Shown: positions 17,312-25,284 of the stretch, piece by piece
How the letters are laid out: the number at the start of each line of letters is the position of its first letter
How positions within the stretch are numbered: the stretch's first letter is position 1
Assembly (NCBI GenBank): GCA_019635715.1
Contig: JAHBYY010000032.1
Location: forward strand, 1 to 48,720
Direction of reading: 5' to 3'
Length of the DNA: 48,720 nt
Source: Rhizobiaceae bacterium
GTDB taxonomy: Bacteria > Pseudomonadota > Alphaproteobacteria > Rhizobiales > Rhizobiaceae
Notes under the pieces: model-generated
Told to the model about the DNA's origin: nothing
Databases searched by the model: none
What the model saw: the letters and a program-made list of their open reading frames with translations, nothing else
Position numbers and translations under genes: made by a program

Positions 17312-18889
17312 ATGAACGCTGCCGTCCAGCCCATCGAACCGGCGTCCGCACCCGACCGTGCCCGGCGCGGCGGCCGCTCCGGCAAGCGCGCCGGCGGCAG
17401 CGCGGCCTTCGAGCAGCCGCCCTTCCGCCAGTTGAAGATCCCGTTCCAGCCGACGAAGCTGATCTCCGACGACGAGCTGGAATCGATCCATCTCGCCTCG
17501 CTGCGCGTGCTCAAGGAGATCGGCGTCGACGTGCTGCACGACGAGGCGCGGCGCATCATGAAGGCGCATGGCGCCGATGTGCGCGACGGCTCGGAGCGGG
17601 TGCGTTTCGACGCGGACATGATCCTGGACCTGATCTCGCACGCCCCGGCGGAATTCACCCTTCATGCGCGCAATCCGGCGCACGATGTGCGGTTCGGCGG
17701 CAACAACCTGGTGATCTCGCAGATGGCGTCGGCACCGAACTGCTCGGACCTCGACAATGGCCGCCGCCCCGGCAACCAGCAGGATTTCCGCAACTTCCTG
17801 CGCCTGGCGCAGATGCACAACATCCTCAATACCACGGGCGGCTATCCGGTCGAGCCGACGGACATCCATCCCTCGGTCCGGCATCTGGAGTGCATCCGCG
17901 ATCTGGCGACGCTCACCGACAAGGTCTTCCACATCTATTCGCTCGGCAAAGAGCGCAACGTCGACGGCATCGAGATCACCCGCATCGCCCGCGGCATCTC
18001 CGAGGAGCAGTTGCTGGCCGAGCCGTCGGTCTACACGATCATCAATACGAACTCGCCGCTGAAGCTCGACGTGCCGATGATGGAAGGCATCATCCAGATG
18101 TCGTCGCGCGGCCAGGTGGTGATCGTCACGCCGTTCACGCTTTCGGGCGCCATGGCGCCGGTGACCATCGCCGGCGCGCTCGTCCAGCAGAATGCGGAGG
18201 CGCTCGCCGGCCTGGCCTTCACCCAGATGGTCCGCAAGGGCGCGCCGGTCGGCTATGGCGGCTTCACCTCCAATGTCGACATGAAGTCGGGCGCGCCGGC
18301 CTTCGGCACGCCGGAATACATGAAGGCGCAGCTCGTCGGCGGCCAGCTCGCCCGCCGCTACCGGATCCCCTACCGCACCTCCAACACCTGCGCCGCCAAC
18401 ACCGTCGACGCCCAGGCGGCCTATGAGAGCGTGTTCTCGCTGTGGGGCGCCATCCAGGGCGGCGCCAACTTCATGCTGCATGGCGCCGGCTGGCTGGAGG
18501 GCGGCCTGCGCTGCTCCTACGAAAAGACCATCCTCGACATCGACCTGCTGCAGATGGTGGCCGAGTTCCTGAGCCCGCTCGACCTGTCGGAGGATGCGCT
18601 GGCCGTCGACGCGATCCGCGACGTCGGACCGGGCGGCCATTTCTTCGGCACGCAGCACACCCAGGACCGTTACAAGACGGCCTTCTACTCCCCGATCCTT
18701 TCGGACTGGCGCAATTTCGAAACCTGGACCGAGGCCGGTGCACCGACCGCTCTCGAAAAGGCCAACCGCGTCTGGAAGGAGCGCCTCGCCAGCTACGAGG
18801 AGCCGCCGATGGATCCGGCGATCCGCGAGGAGCTCGACGCTTTCGTCGAAAAGCGCCGCGCCGAAGGCGGCGCGCCGACGGATTTTTAG
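17312..18889 (+). CDS. MttB-family (trimethylamine methyltransferase-like) protein 1, non-pyrrolysine
   Basis: The protein has 525 residues with family landmarks SDDELESIHLASLRVLKEIGVDVLH, TLHARNPAHDVRFGG, PFTLSGAMAPVTIAGALVQQNAEALAG and MLHGAGWLEGGL. Family members move a methyl group from a methylated amine to a corrinoid protein. True trimethylamine enzymes carry pyrrolysine at an in-frame UAG; this frame has no internal stop, placing it with homologues such as MtgB (glycine betaine), MtpB and MtcB. The ATG at 17312 opens a basic Gly/Arg-rich tail (about residues 16-30). A dimethylglycine-oxidase-type gene and a DddP-like gene follow on the same strand, but no corrinoid gene is adjacent; the only one in the window lies at 42055. 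Confidence 0.9.
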   Translation: MNAAVQPIEPASAPDRARRGGRSGKRAGGSAAFEQPPFRQLKIPFQPTKLISDDELESIHLASLRVLKEIGVDVLHDEARRIMKAHGADVRDGSERVRFDADMILDLISHAPAEFTLHARNPAHDVRFGGNNLVISQMASAPNCSDLDNGRRPGNQQDFRNFLRLAQMHNILNTTGGYPVEPTDIHPSVRHLECIRDLATLTDKVFHIYSLGKERNVDGIEITRIARGISEEQLLAEPSVYTIINTNSPLKLDVPMMEGIIQMSSRGQVVIVTPFTLSGAMAPVTIAGALVQQNAEALAGLAFTQMVRKGAPVGYGGFTSNVDMKSGAPAFGTPEYMKAQLVGGQLARRYRIPYRTSNTCAANTVDAQAAYESVFSLWGAIQGGANFMLHGAGWLEGGLRCSYEKTILDIDLLQMVAEFLSPLDLSEDALAVDAIRDVGPGGHFFGTQHTQDRYKTAFYSPILSDWRNFETWTEAGAPTALEKANRVWKERLASYEEPPMDPAIREELDAFVEKRRAEGGAPTDF

Positions 18890-18895
18890 CAGACG

Positions 18896-19501
18896 ATGAG
18901 TGGTCGCTCCTTTCCCAATACCCCCCCTCCGTCTCGGGCTGAAGGAGCCCTCGACACCTCCCCCCCTGAAGGGGTGGAGGAAGGGCGCGAACTCGCGAAT
19001 CCTGGCTCCCTTCCTCGCCCCCTTCAGGGGGAGAGGTGGCCTGCGCAGCAGGTCGGAGAGGGGGAAACGCGACCGCGACCGACAAGACGGCGCTCAAACG
19101 CCACCAATCGCGCGCGATCATTGCGACACGGCAACAACCAGGCCGAAGCGCTCCTGTGGCTGGAACTGAAGGCCAAGAAGCTCGGTGGCCACCATTTCGT
19201 CCGTCAGCTCCCGATCGGCCCCTACTTCGCCGACTTCTGCTGCCGCAAGCAGAAACTCGTCGTCGAAATCGACGGCAGCCAGCATGCCGACAGCGCTTAT
19301 GACCGGAAGCGGGATGATTTCTTCCGTTCGCAAGGTTTCTCCACCTTGCGCTTCTGGAACCACGACGTCCTGAAGCACCGAACTGCCGTCTGCGAAACGA
19401 TTCTCGCTGCACTCGACGGCAGGCTCGCTGAAAGCGTAGTGGCGCATGACTTGCGCTTCGTCTTCGCGCCCACCTCACAATTTGTTCAGCCTCTGCAGTA
19501 A
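18896..19501 (+). CDS. DUF559-domain protein (very-short-patch-repair endonuclease fold)
   Basis: The C-terminal 130 residues match DUF559: NQAEALLWLELKAKKLGGHHFVRQLPIGPYFADFCC, VVEIDGSQH and GFSTLRFWNHDV. These carry the Asp/Glu residues of the PD-(D/E)XK nuclease fold (Asp of YFADF, ExD of VVEID). Function in the cell is unknown. The first 60 or so codons come from a palindromic repeat and are not family-like. The ATG at 18896 is the only ATG in frame and lacks a good ribosome binding site, so the true start may be a rarer codon near 19110 (TTG in SLRHGN). It interrupts the MttB/oxidase unit. Confidence 0.75.
   Translation: MSGRSFPNTPPPSRAEGALDTSPPEGVEEGRELANPGSLPRPLQGERWPAQQVGEGETRPRPTRRRSNATNRARSLRHGNNQAEALLWLELKAKKLGGHHFVRQLPIGPYFADFCCRKQKLVVEIDGSQHADSAYDRKRDDFFRSQGFSTLRFWNHDVLKHRTAVCETILAALDGRLAESVVAHDLRFVFAPTSQFVQPLQ
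18955..19040. repeat. palindromic repeat at the start of the DUF559 gene
   Basis: Arms around CACCTCCCCCCCTGAAGGGG (from 18955) and CCCCCTTCAGGGGGAGAGGTG (ending about 19038) are imperfect reverse complements, each with an internal small hairpin. The element belongs to the same style of rhizobial intergenic repeat as those at 3035 and 47903. It is read through by the DUF559 frame. Confidence 0.65.
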
Positions 19502-19514
19502 CGGACCCATCTCC

Positions 19515-22100
19515 ATGAAATCCCACTACAAAGCGGTTGTCATCGGCGGCGGCGTCGTCGGCTGCTCGGTGCTCTATCACCTCGCCCGCGCCGGCTGGAC
19601 CGACATCGCGCTGATCGAGCGCTCGGAGCTCACCTCCGGCTCGTCCTGGCACGCCGCCGGCGGCTTCCACACGCTCAACGGCGATCCGAACGTCGCCAAG
19701 CTGCAGGCCTACACCGTCTCGCTCTACAAGGAGCTGGAGGAGGTTTCCGGCCAGTCCTGCTCGCTGCACCTGACCGGCGGCGTCATGCTGGCCGACAGTC
19801 CCGAGCGCATGGACTTTCTGCGGCTGGCCCACGCCAAGGGTCGCTATCTCGGCATGGACACCGAGCTCATCACCCCCTCCGAGGCCAAGGCGATGTTCCC
19901 GTTCATGGACGAGAGCCACTTCGTCGGCGCCATGTGGGATCCGGTCGAGGGCCATCTCGACCCGTCCGGCACGACCATCGCCTATTCGAAGGCGGCGAAA
20001 AAACTTGGCGCCGAGATCGTGCTGCGCAACCCGGTCCGTGAACTGACCCAGCAGCCCGACGGCACCTGGAACGTCGTCACCGAACAGGGCACCGTCCGCG
20101 CCGAGCACGTCGTCAACTGCGGCGGACTGTGGGCGCGCGAGGTCGGCCGCATGGTCGGCGTCGAGCTGCCGGTGCTGGCCATGGAGCATATGTACCTGCT
20201 CACGGAAGCGATGCCGGAGGTGGAAGCCTTCAACAAGGAGACAGGCCGCGAGATGGTCGGCGTGCTCGACTTCAAGGGCGAGATCTACACCCGCCAGGAG
20301 CGCAACGGCATCCTGCTCGGCACCTATGAGAAGGCCTGCAAGCCGTGGTCGCCGGTCAACACGCCCTGGGACTTCGGCCACGAACTGCTGGCGCCCGACC
20401 TCGACCGCATCGCGCCCTCACTTGAGCTCGGCTTTCGGCACTTTCCCGGCATCGCCAATGCGGGAATAAAGCAGGTCATCAACGGCCCCTTCACCTTCGC
20501 GCCGGACGGCAACCCGCTGGTCGGCCCGGTGCAGGGCCTCACCAACTACTGGGTCGCCTGCGGCGTCATGGCCGGATTCTCGCAAGGCGGCGGCGTCGGC
20601 CTGGCGCTGTCCAACTGGATGGTCAACGGCGACCCGGGATTCGACGTCTGGGGTATGGATGTGGCGCGCTGGGGCGAATGGGCGTCGCTCCGCTACACCA
20701 ACGCCAAGGTGCGCGAAAACTATTCGCGCCGCTTCTCGATCCGCTTCCCCAATGAAGAGCTCCCGGCCGCCAGGCCGGCACAAACAACCCCGCTCTACGA
20801 CACGATGGTGGCGCAGAACGCCGTGATGGGCGACTCTTGGGGCCTGGAGACGCCGCTCTGGTTCGCGCCCAAAGGCAGCGAGCCGAGGGACATCGTCTCC
20901 TTCCATCGCTCCAACGATTTCGAACATATCGGCAATGAGGTCCGCGCGACGCGCGAAAGCGTCGGCGTCACCGAAATCGCCAACTTCGCGAAATATGAAG
21001 TGTCGGGAAGCGGTTCGGAGGATTTCCTGAATCGCCTGATGACCAACCGGATGCCGAAACAGGGGCGCATCGTGCTGACCCCGATGCTGAATGAATTCGG
21101 CAAGCTGATCGGCGATTTCACCATCGCCCATGTACCGGCATCTTCGGGTGCGGAAAAGTTCATGATCTGGGGCTCGTCGGCCGCGCAGAAATACCACATG
21201 CGCTGGTTCGAGAAGCATCTGCCGAAGGACGGAAGCGTCCGCATCCATCGCTTCGACCAGACGCTGGTGGGCCTCTCGGTCGCCGGCCCGAACAGCCAGA
21301 AGCTTTTGGCAAAGCTGGTCGACGTCGACGTGTCGTCCAAGGCGTTCCGCTTCATGGACTTCCGCGAGATGGCGGTCGGCGGCGCGCCGTGCATGGTCAA
21401 CCGCATCACCTACACCGGCGATCTCGGCTACGAGATCTGGATGGCCCCCGCCTACCAGCGCCTCGTCTACGCGGCGATCAAGGCGGCCGGCGAGGAATTC
21501 GGCATCGTCGACTTCGGCATGCGCGCCCTGCTGTCGATGCGCCTGGAGAAGAATTTTCCGACCTGGTTCCGCGAGCTGCGGCCGATCTATGGCCCGTTCG
21601 AGGGGGCGATGGATCGTTTCATCAAGATGGACAAGAACGATTTCGTCGGCCGCGACGCCGCCGCCAGGGAGCAGGCCGACGGCCCGAAGCTGCGCCGCGT
21701 CTCCCTCATCGTCGACGCGCTCGATGCCGACGTGATGGGCGACGAGCCGATCTGGGCGAAGGTCAATGGCAAGGACTTCGGCACGGTTGGCAAGACGCAC
21801 GACTTCGGCGCACCGCGTTTCGACGCCTCCGGCAAGGAAGTGCGTGGCTCGTCGGCCGCTTCGGGCGCATCGGCGGTGCGTGGCCTGCACGATGGCGAAT
21901 GGTCGGTGGTCGGCTGGGTGACGTCGGGCGGCTACGCGCACTATGTCGAGAAGTCGATGGCGCAGGGCTACGTGCCGGCCGAACTCGCTTCGGACGAAAG
22001 CGCCGGCCTGTTCGAGATCGAGATTTTGGGCCACCGGCGCCCGGCACGGATCAATGTCGAGCCGCCCTTCGATCCGAGCGGCGAGAAGATGAGGGGTTAG
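19515..22100 (+). CDS. dimethylglycine/sarcosine dehydrogenase-type flavoprotein with GcvT domain
   Basis: This 861-residue two-part enzyme has an N-terminal FAD-dependent amine oxidase (GGGVVGCSVLYHLARAG, residues 11-27; His46 in SSWHAAGG, the position that holds FAD covalently in dimethylglycine dehydrogenase) and a C-terminal aminomethyltransferase-like domain (from about residue 430) that binds tetrahydrofolate in relatives. Relatives take an N-methyl group off dimethylglycine or sarcosine and pass it to THF as methylene-THF. It is in line with MttB homologue 1, so the pair could strip successive methyl groups from a betaine. The exact substrate is not shown. Confidence 0.88.
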   Translation: MKSHYKAVVIGGGVVGCSVLYHLARAGWTDIALIERSELTSGSSWHAAGGFHTLNGDPNVAKLQAYTVSLYKELEEVSGQSCSLHLTGGVMLADSPERMDFLRLAHAKGRYLGMDTELITPSEAKAMFPFMDESHFVGAMWDPVEGHLDPSGTTIAYSKAAKKLGAEIVLRNPVRELTQQPDGTWNVVTEQGTVRAEHVVNCGGLWAREVGRMVGVELPVLAMEHMYLLTEAMPEVEAFNKETGREMVGVLDFKGEIYTRQERNGILLGTYEKACKPWSPVNTPWDFGHELLAPDLDRIAPSLELGFRHFPGIANAGIKQVINGPFTFAPDGNPLVGPVQGLTNYWVACGVMAGFSQGGGVGLALSNWMVNGDPGFDVWGMDVARWGEWASLRYTNAKVRENYSRRFSIRFPNEELPAARPAQTTPLYDTMVAQNAVMGDSWGLETPLWFAPKGSEPRDIVSFHRSNDFEHIGNEVRATRESVGVTEIANFAKYEVSGSGSEDFLNRLMTNRMPKQGRIVLTPMLNEFGKLIGDFTIAHVPASSGAEKFMIWGSSAAQKYHMRWFEKHLPKDGSVRIHRFDQTLVGLSVAGPNSQKLLAKLVDVDVSSKAFRFMDFREMAVGGAPCMVNRITYTGDLGYEIWMAPAYQRLVYAAIKAAGEEFGIVDFGMRALLSMRLEKNFPTWFRELRPIYGPFEGAMDRFIKMDKNDFVGRDAAAREQADGPKLRRVSLIVDALDADVMGDEPIWAKVNGKDFGTVGKTHDFGAPRFDASGKEVRGSSAASGASAVRGLHDGEWSVVGWVTSGGYAHYVEKSMAQGYVPAELASDESAGLFEIEILGHRRPARINVEPPFDPSGEKMRG

Positions 22101-22176
22101 TAGCTATCCGCCTATTGTGAAATCCACAGTCTTTGACATAATAAACCCTCGCCTGCGAGCGAGGGCCGCGCTCTAA

Positions 22177-22785
22177 ATGACACAACTTTTTCGCCTTGTT
22201 TCGCTATTGATAGCGACAGTTGCGCTGATAAATGGCTTTTTTTCGTTCCTCAACGCAATTGTGGATACGAGCCAATATCGATTTTCCGACTACATTCAAC
22301 TTCTTATGGACATATATAGAGGATTTAGAGAGTTTATATTTCATTTTGCCGACGTTCTTGGAATTCATATCCCTACCTTGATAAAAGATGCAATAATATT
22401 CTATGCAAGCATCGGAGTGACTTGGGGGGCCGCAAGCTCCTACAACTATTGGATGGACAAAGAAAGATTTGAAAAGGATCCCGATGCCTTCGAAGAGATG
22501 ATAAAGAGCAGCGCTAGGTCGGTTGGCAGAGATCCGGAAAAATTGTGGAAAATGGTACTGAAGGGTTTGCGCCAGCCGCTATACTACCAATATCGTTCAT
22601 TTAAATCTTCATCTCTGTGGCCAAATCGGCTTTATAAGAATATAAAGTCGATTATATTTGGAAGCGGACCATCAAGGCGAAACTCTGTTGGGTTAGTTTC
22701 GGTACATTTGCTTTGTATCATAGTATACATTATTTTGGTTATCTACATATTTAAATTTGAGCTTATTTCCAGCTTGCCGACATAA
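22177..22785 (+). CDS. AT-rich hypothetical membrane protein (202 residues)
   Basis: I do not recognise the family. There is one hydrophobic segment at the start (LFRLVSLLIATVALINGFFSF), a second around residues 60-85, and one near the C-terminus (VHLLCIIVYIILVIYIF). The middle is charged (WMDKERFEKDPDAFEEMIKS). Base composition drops sharply from about 22100 to 22790, with many AT-ending codons unlike every neighbour. That is a strong sign of recent transfer into the gap between the oxidase and the M24 gene, on the same strand as both. No transposase, integrase or flanking repeat was seen. It may be a defence or toxin-related gene, but nothing in the sequence proves that. Confidence 0.75.
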   Translation: MTQLFRLVSLLIATVALINGFFSFLNAIVDTSQYRFSDYIQLLMDIYRGFREFIFHFADVLGIHIPTLIKDAIIFYASIGVTWGAASSYNYWMDKERFEKDPDAFEEMIKSSARSVGRDPEKLWKMVLKGLRQPLYYQYRSFKSSSLWPNRLYKNIKSIIFGSGPSRRNSVGLVSVHLLCIIVYIILVIYIFKFELISSLPT

Positions 22786-22794
22786 TTTCTCAGC

Positions 22795-24132
22795 ATGACC
22801 GACGTCTTCGGAAAACAGCGCAAAATCGCCCCTTTCCGTCCCAGCGAAGAGGCGGACCTGCGCGTCGCCGCCCGCCGCAAAGCCGCAGCGCTCAACAGTC
22901 ATGCCCTTGGCTATGGCGCCACCGCCGAACGCGAATGGGCGGCTGCGGGCATCCCCGCTCCCGATCTGCCGGCGATGCGAAAGTACCGGCTGGAGCGCAT
23001 CCGCGCCGAACTCAGGCGCCGCGACCTTGCCGGCGCCCTTCTCTACGATCCGATCAACATCCGCTACGCGACCGACAGCACCAACATGCAGCTCTGGGTG
23101 GCGCACAACCCGACGCGCTACTGCTTCGTCGCCACGGATGGCCCGGTCGTCCTTTTCGACTACTTCTCCTGCGAACATCTCTCCGACCACTCCGGCGTCG
23201 TCGACGAGGTCAGGCCGGCGGTGTCGTGGATGTACATGTACGGCGGCGAGTTTATCGAGATGAAGGTGCGCCGCTGGGCGGCGGGTATCGCCGACCTCGT
23301 CAAGACCCACGGCGGCGGCAACACCCGGCTTGCCGCCGACCACCTCAATCCGGAAGGCGTCGCCGAACTCGCCCGTCTCGGCGTCTCCGTCCACAATGGC
23401 GAGGCGGTCATGGAGCAGGCCCGGCTGATCAAGTCGCCCGACGAGATTCTCGCGATGCGCCGGGCGATCGTCGCCTGCGAGGCCGCGATGGGCGAGATGC
23501 ATGCGGCGCTTCGGCCAGGCATCTCGGAAAACGAGCTGTGGGCGGAGCTGCATCGCGCCAGCATCGCGCGCGGCGGCGAATGGATCGAGACACGGCTCTT
23601 GGCATCAGGCCCGCGCACCAACCCCTGGTTCCAGGAATGCTCGTCGCGGCTCATCGAGGCGGGCGACCTCGTCGCCTTCGACACCGACCTCATCGGTCCC
23701 TACGGCTTCTGCGCCGACCTGTCGCGCACCTGGCTGTGCGGCGACGGCGAACCCGGCAACGAACAGCGCGACCTTTTCCAGATGGCGGTCGAGCAGATCG
23801 CCCGCAATACCGAACTGATGAAGCCGGGCGCCAGCTTTCGCGATCTGATCGAGCGATCGTCCGTGCCGCCGCCCGACTGCTATCCGACGCGCTACGGCGT
23901 GCTGTATCACGGCGTCGGGCTGGCCGACGAGTATCCGACCCTTCCGCACGCCTCGGACTGTACGGAGGATACGCCGGACGGCTTGATCGAGCCCGGGATG
24001 GTGCTTTGCGTCGAAAGCTATATGGGCCGCCTGGGCGGCCGGGAGGGCGTCAAGATCGAGGAGCAGATCCTGATCACCGCAGAAGGCAATCAGAAACTGT
24101 CGTCCTACCCGGTCGCCCTGCAGCCGGGCTGA
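22795..24132 (+). CDS. M24-fold metalloenzyme, DddP (DMSP lyase)-like
   Basis: This 445-residue protein has the pita-bread fold of Xaa-Pro peptidases and creatinase. The metal ligands read Asp296, Asp298 (FDTDL), Asp308 (CADLSRTW), His372, Glu407 and Glu422. Two further residues, Tyr367 (RYGVLYH) and Asp378 (GVGLADEYP), match positions reported as catalytic in DddP. As I recall the numbering of the Ruegeria enzyme (Asp295, 297, 307, His371, Glu406, 421, Tyr366, Asp377), every one is offset by exactly one. YATDSTNMQLW is also typical of DddP. DMSP cleavage to dimethyl sulfide and acrylate is therefore plausible; peptidase or creatinase-like activity is the alternative. It ends the MttB1 unit. 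Confidence 0.82.
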   Translation: MTDVFGKQRKIAPFRPSEEADLRVAARRKAAALNSHALGYGATAEREWAAAGIPAPDLPAMRKYRLERIRAELRRRDLAGALLYDPINIRYATDSTNMQLWVAHNPTRYCFVATDGPVVLFDYFSCEHLSDHSGVVDEVRPAVSWMYMYGGEFIEMKVRRWAAGIADLVKTHGGGNTRLAADHLNPEGVAELARLGVSVHNGEAVMEQARLIKSPDEILAMRRAIVACEAAMGEMHAALRPGISENELWAELHRASIARGGEWIETRLLASGPRTNPWFQECSSRLIEAGDLVAFDTDLIGPYGFCADLSRTWLCGDGEPGNEQRDLFQMAVEQIARNTELMKPGASFRDLIERSSVPPPDCYPTRYGVLYHGVGLADEYPTLPHASDCTEDTPDGLIEPGMVLCVESYMGRLGGREGVKIEEQILITAEGNQKLSSYPVALQPG

Positions 24133-24138
24133 GGCGTC

Positions 24139-24348
24139 TCAGGCGGCCTTGCGCCGCCGCTCCTGGTCGACCCGCACCGGGCAGCCATCCTCCTCCTGGT
24201 CGACATAATCGGTGTCTGCCGTGTCGAGCAGCATGGCGCGGTCGGCGACGCTGAGCTTGCTCTGGCGGCGCAGCACGAAGGCCACGGCCCCGCCGAGCAG
24301 CACGGGCCCGCCGATGATTGCCAGAAGGAAGATCGCGTTCGCGAACAT
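24139..24348 (-). CDS. small single-span membrane protein (69 residues)
   Basis: One N-terminal membrane segment (ANAIFLLAIIGGPVLLGGAVAFVL) is followed by a charged tail (about residues 27-69) rich in Asp, Glu and Arg. The ATG at 24348 has an excellent AAAGGAG ribosome binding site, which makes it a real gene despite its size. No domain is recognised. It lies after the PhnD-like gene on the same strand and ends 6 bp from the convergent DddP-like gene. Confidence 0.7.
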   Translation of the reverse strand: MFANAIFLLAIIGGPVLLGGAVAFVLRRQSKLSVADRAMLLDTADTDYVDQEEDGCPVRVDQERRRKAA

Positions 24349-24411
24349 GTCACGCTCCTTTCCGATCGGAGGAAACGTGCATCGCGGTTGAGGGTTCCGC
24401 CTTGCCCTGGA

Positions 24412-25209
24412 TCAAGCGCCTTGTGCAGGCGGCAATCTGTAGGCGGGCACCGAACGGCTGGCGAGGTAGGGCAAGCCCTTGCGCCTTGCCGTCCAGCCGA
24501 TCACGGCAAGCTCCGAGGCACGCGGTTCGAACCGCTTGGCCATGTCCCAACTGCGGCAGTCGATCGCGCAGACATCCGCCTGGCCGTCGGCGACGGCGAC
24601 CATGGAGGCGCGATGCGCGCCCGTCTCGACCATGCCGGCGAAGATGTCCGGCCCCTGCCCCATCTGCGCCAGGTCGCGCGTCAACCCGATCAGGCCGGAC
24701 ATCGAATCGTGGCCGTTGAAGGCCAAACGCTTGCCGCGCAGCAGGTCGAGCGGGATGCTGGCTCCGACGGCGCGGGGTGCGGAGAAATAGGTCGAGCGCG
24801 AACCCAAATCGCTGCGCCGCATCAGGATGGCGCTCGAATAGAGTTCGCCATCCCCACCTTCATAGGCAGAATAGTCGGGCTGCCCGACGACCTGAACATG
24901 GTCGCAGAGCCCCAGTTCCATCGGTCCCCAGCAGGTCTGCCCGAACAGCAACCCGGGATGTTTCCAAAGTGTCGGCAGGTCGAGTTCGTCGGGGGGCAAG
25001 GTGGCGGGATCGGGCGCGATCACTGCCCCACCTTCATCCCTTATGCCGCCGGGTACAGGCGGCATGTCGCCGTTGCGCCGGACCAAGCGCTCGGGTGCAT
25101 TGATCCCTGCCGCCACGAGACGACGGCGGATACCGGTCCACTCGGCGTCGACCTCGTCGCGCGTCTCGGGCCACTCATACATGGGAAGGGCGACGAAAAG
25201 GTCTGTCAT
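24412..25209 (-). CDS. PhnD-type phosphate/phosphonate-binding-like protein
   Basis: The 265 residues resemble the periplasmic binding-protein fold of PhnD/PtxB-like proteins (LFGQTCWGPMELGLCDHVQVVGQPDYSAYEGGDGELYSS; LLRGKRLAFNGHDSMSG; GAHRASMVAVADGQADVCAIDC). No signal peptide is present at the chosen ATG (MTDLFVALPMYEWPET), and no ABC permease or ATPase is adjacent, so it may be cytoplasmic and act as a sensor or enzyme-associated binder. The ATG at 25209 is preferred to the longer frame, whose extra residues are not family-like. It follows the desaturase-type gene by 75 bp on the same strand. Confidence 0.78.
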   Translation of the reverse strand: MTDLFVALPMYEWPETRDEVDAEWTGIRRRLVAAGINAPERLVRRNGDMPPVPGGIRDEGGAVIAPDPATLPPDELDLPTLWKHPGLLFGQTCWGPMELGLCDHVQVVGQPDYSAYEGGDGELYSSAILMRRSDLGSRSTYFSAPRAVGASIPLDLLRGKRLAFNGHDSMSGLIGLTRDLAQMGQGPDIFAGMVETGAHRASMVAVADGQADVCAIDCRSWDMAKRFEPRASELAVIGWTARRKGLPYLASRSVPAYRLPPAQGA

Positions 25210-25284
25210 GCGGGATCTATATTCGCTCGGGGGCCGGCCCCGCGGCAAGGCCGGATGCGCGGCTGCGTCGCGACGGGAGCCGAC

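Noticed and set aside
17312-18889. Pyrrolysine-containing trimethylamine methyltransferase
   Set aside because: No in-frame UAG lies inside either MttB gene, and no pyl genes are in the window.
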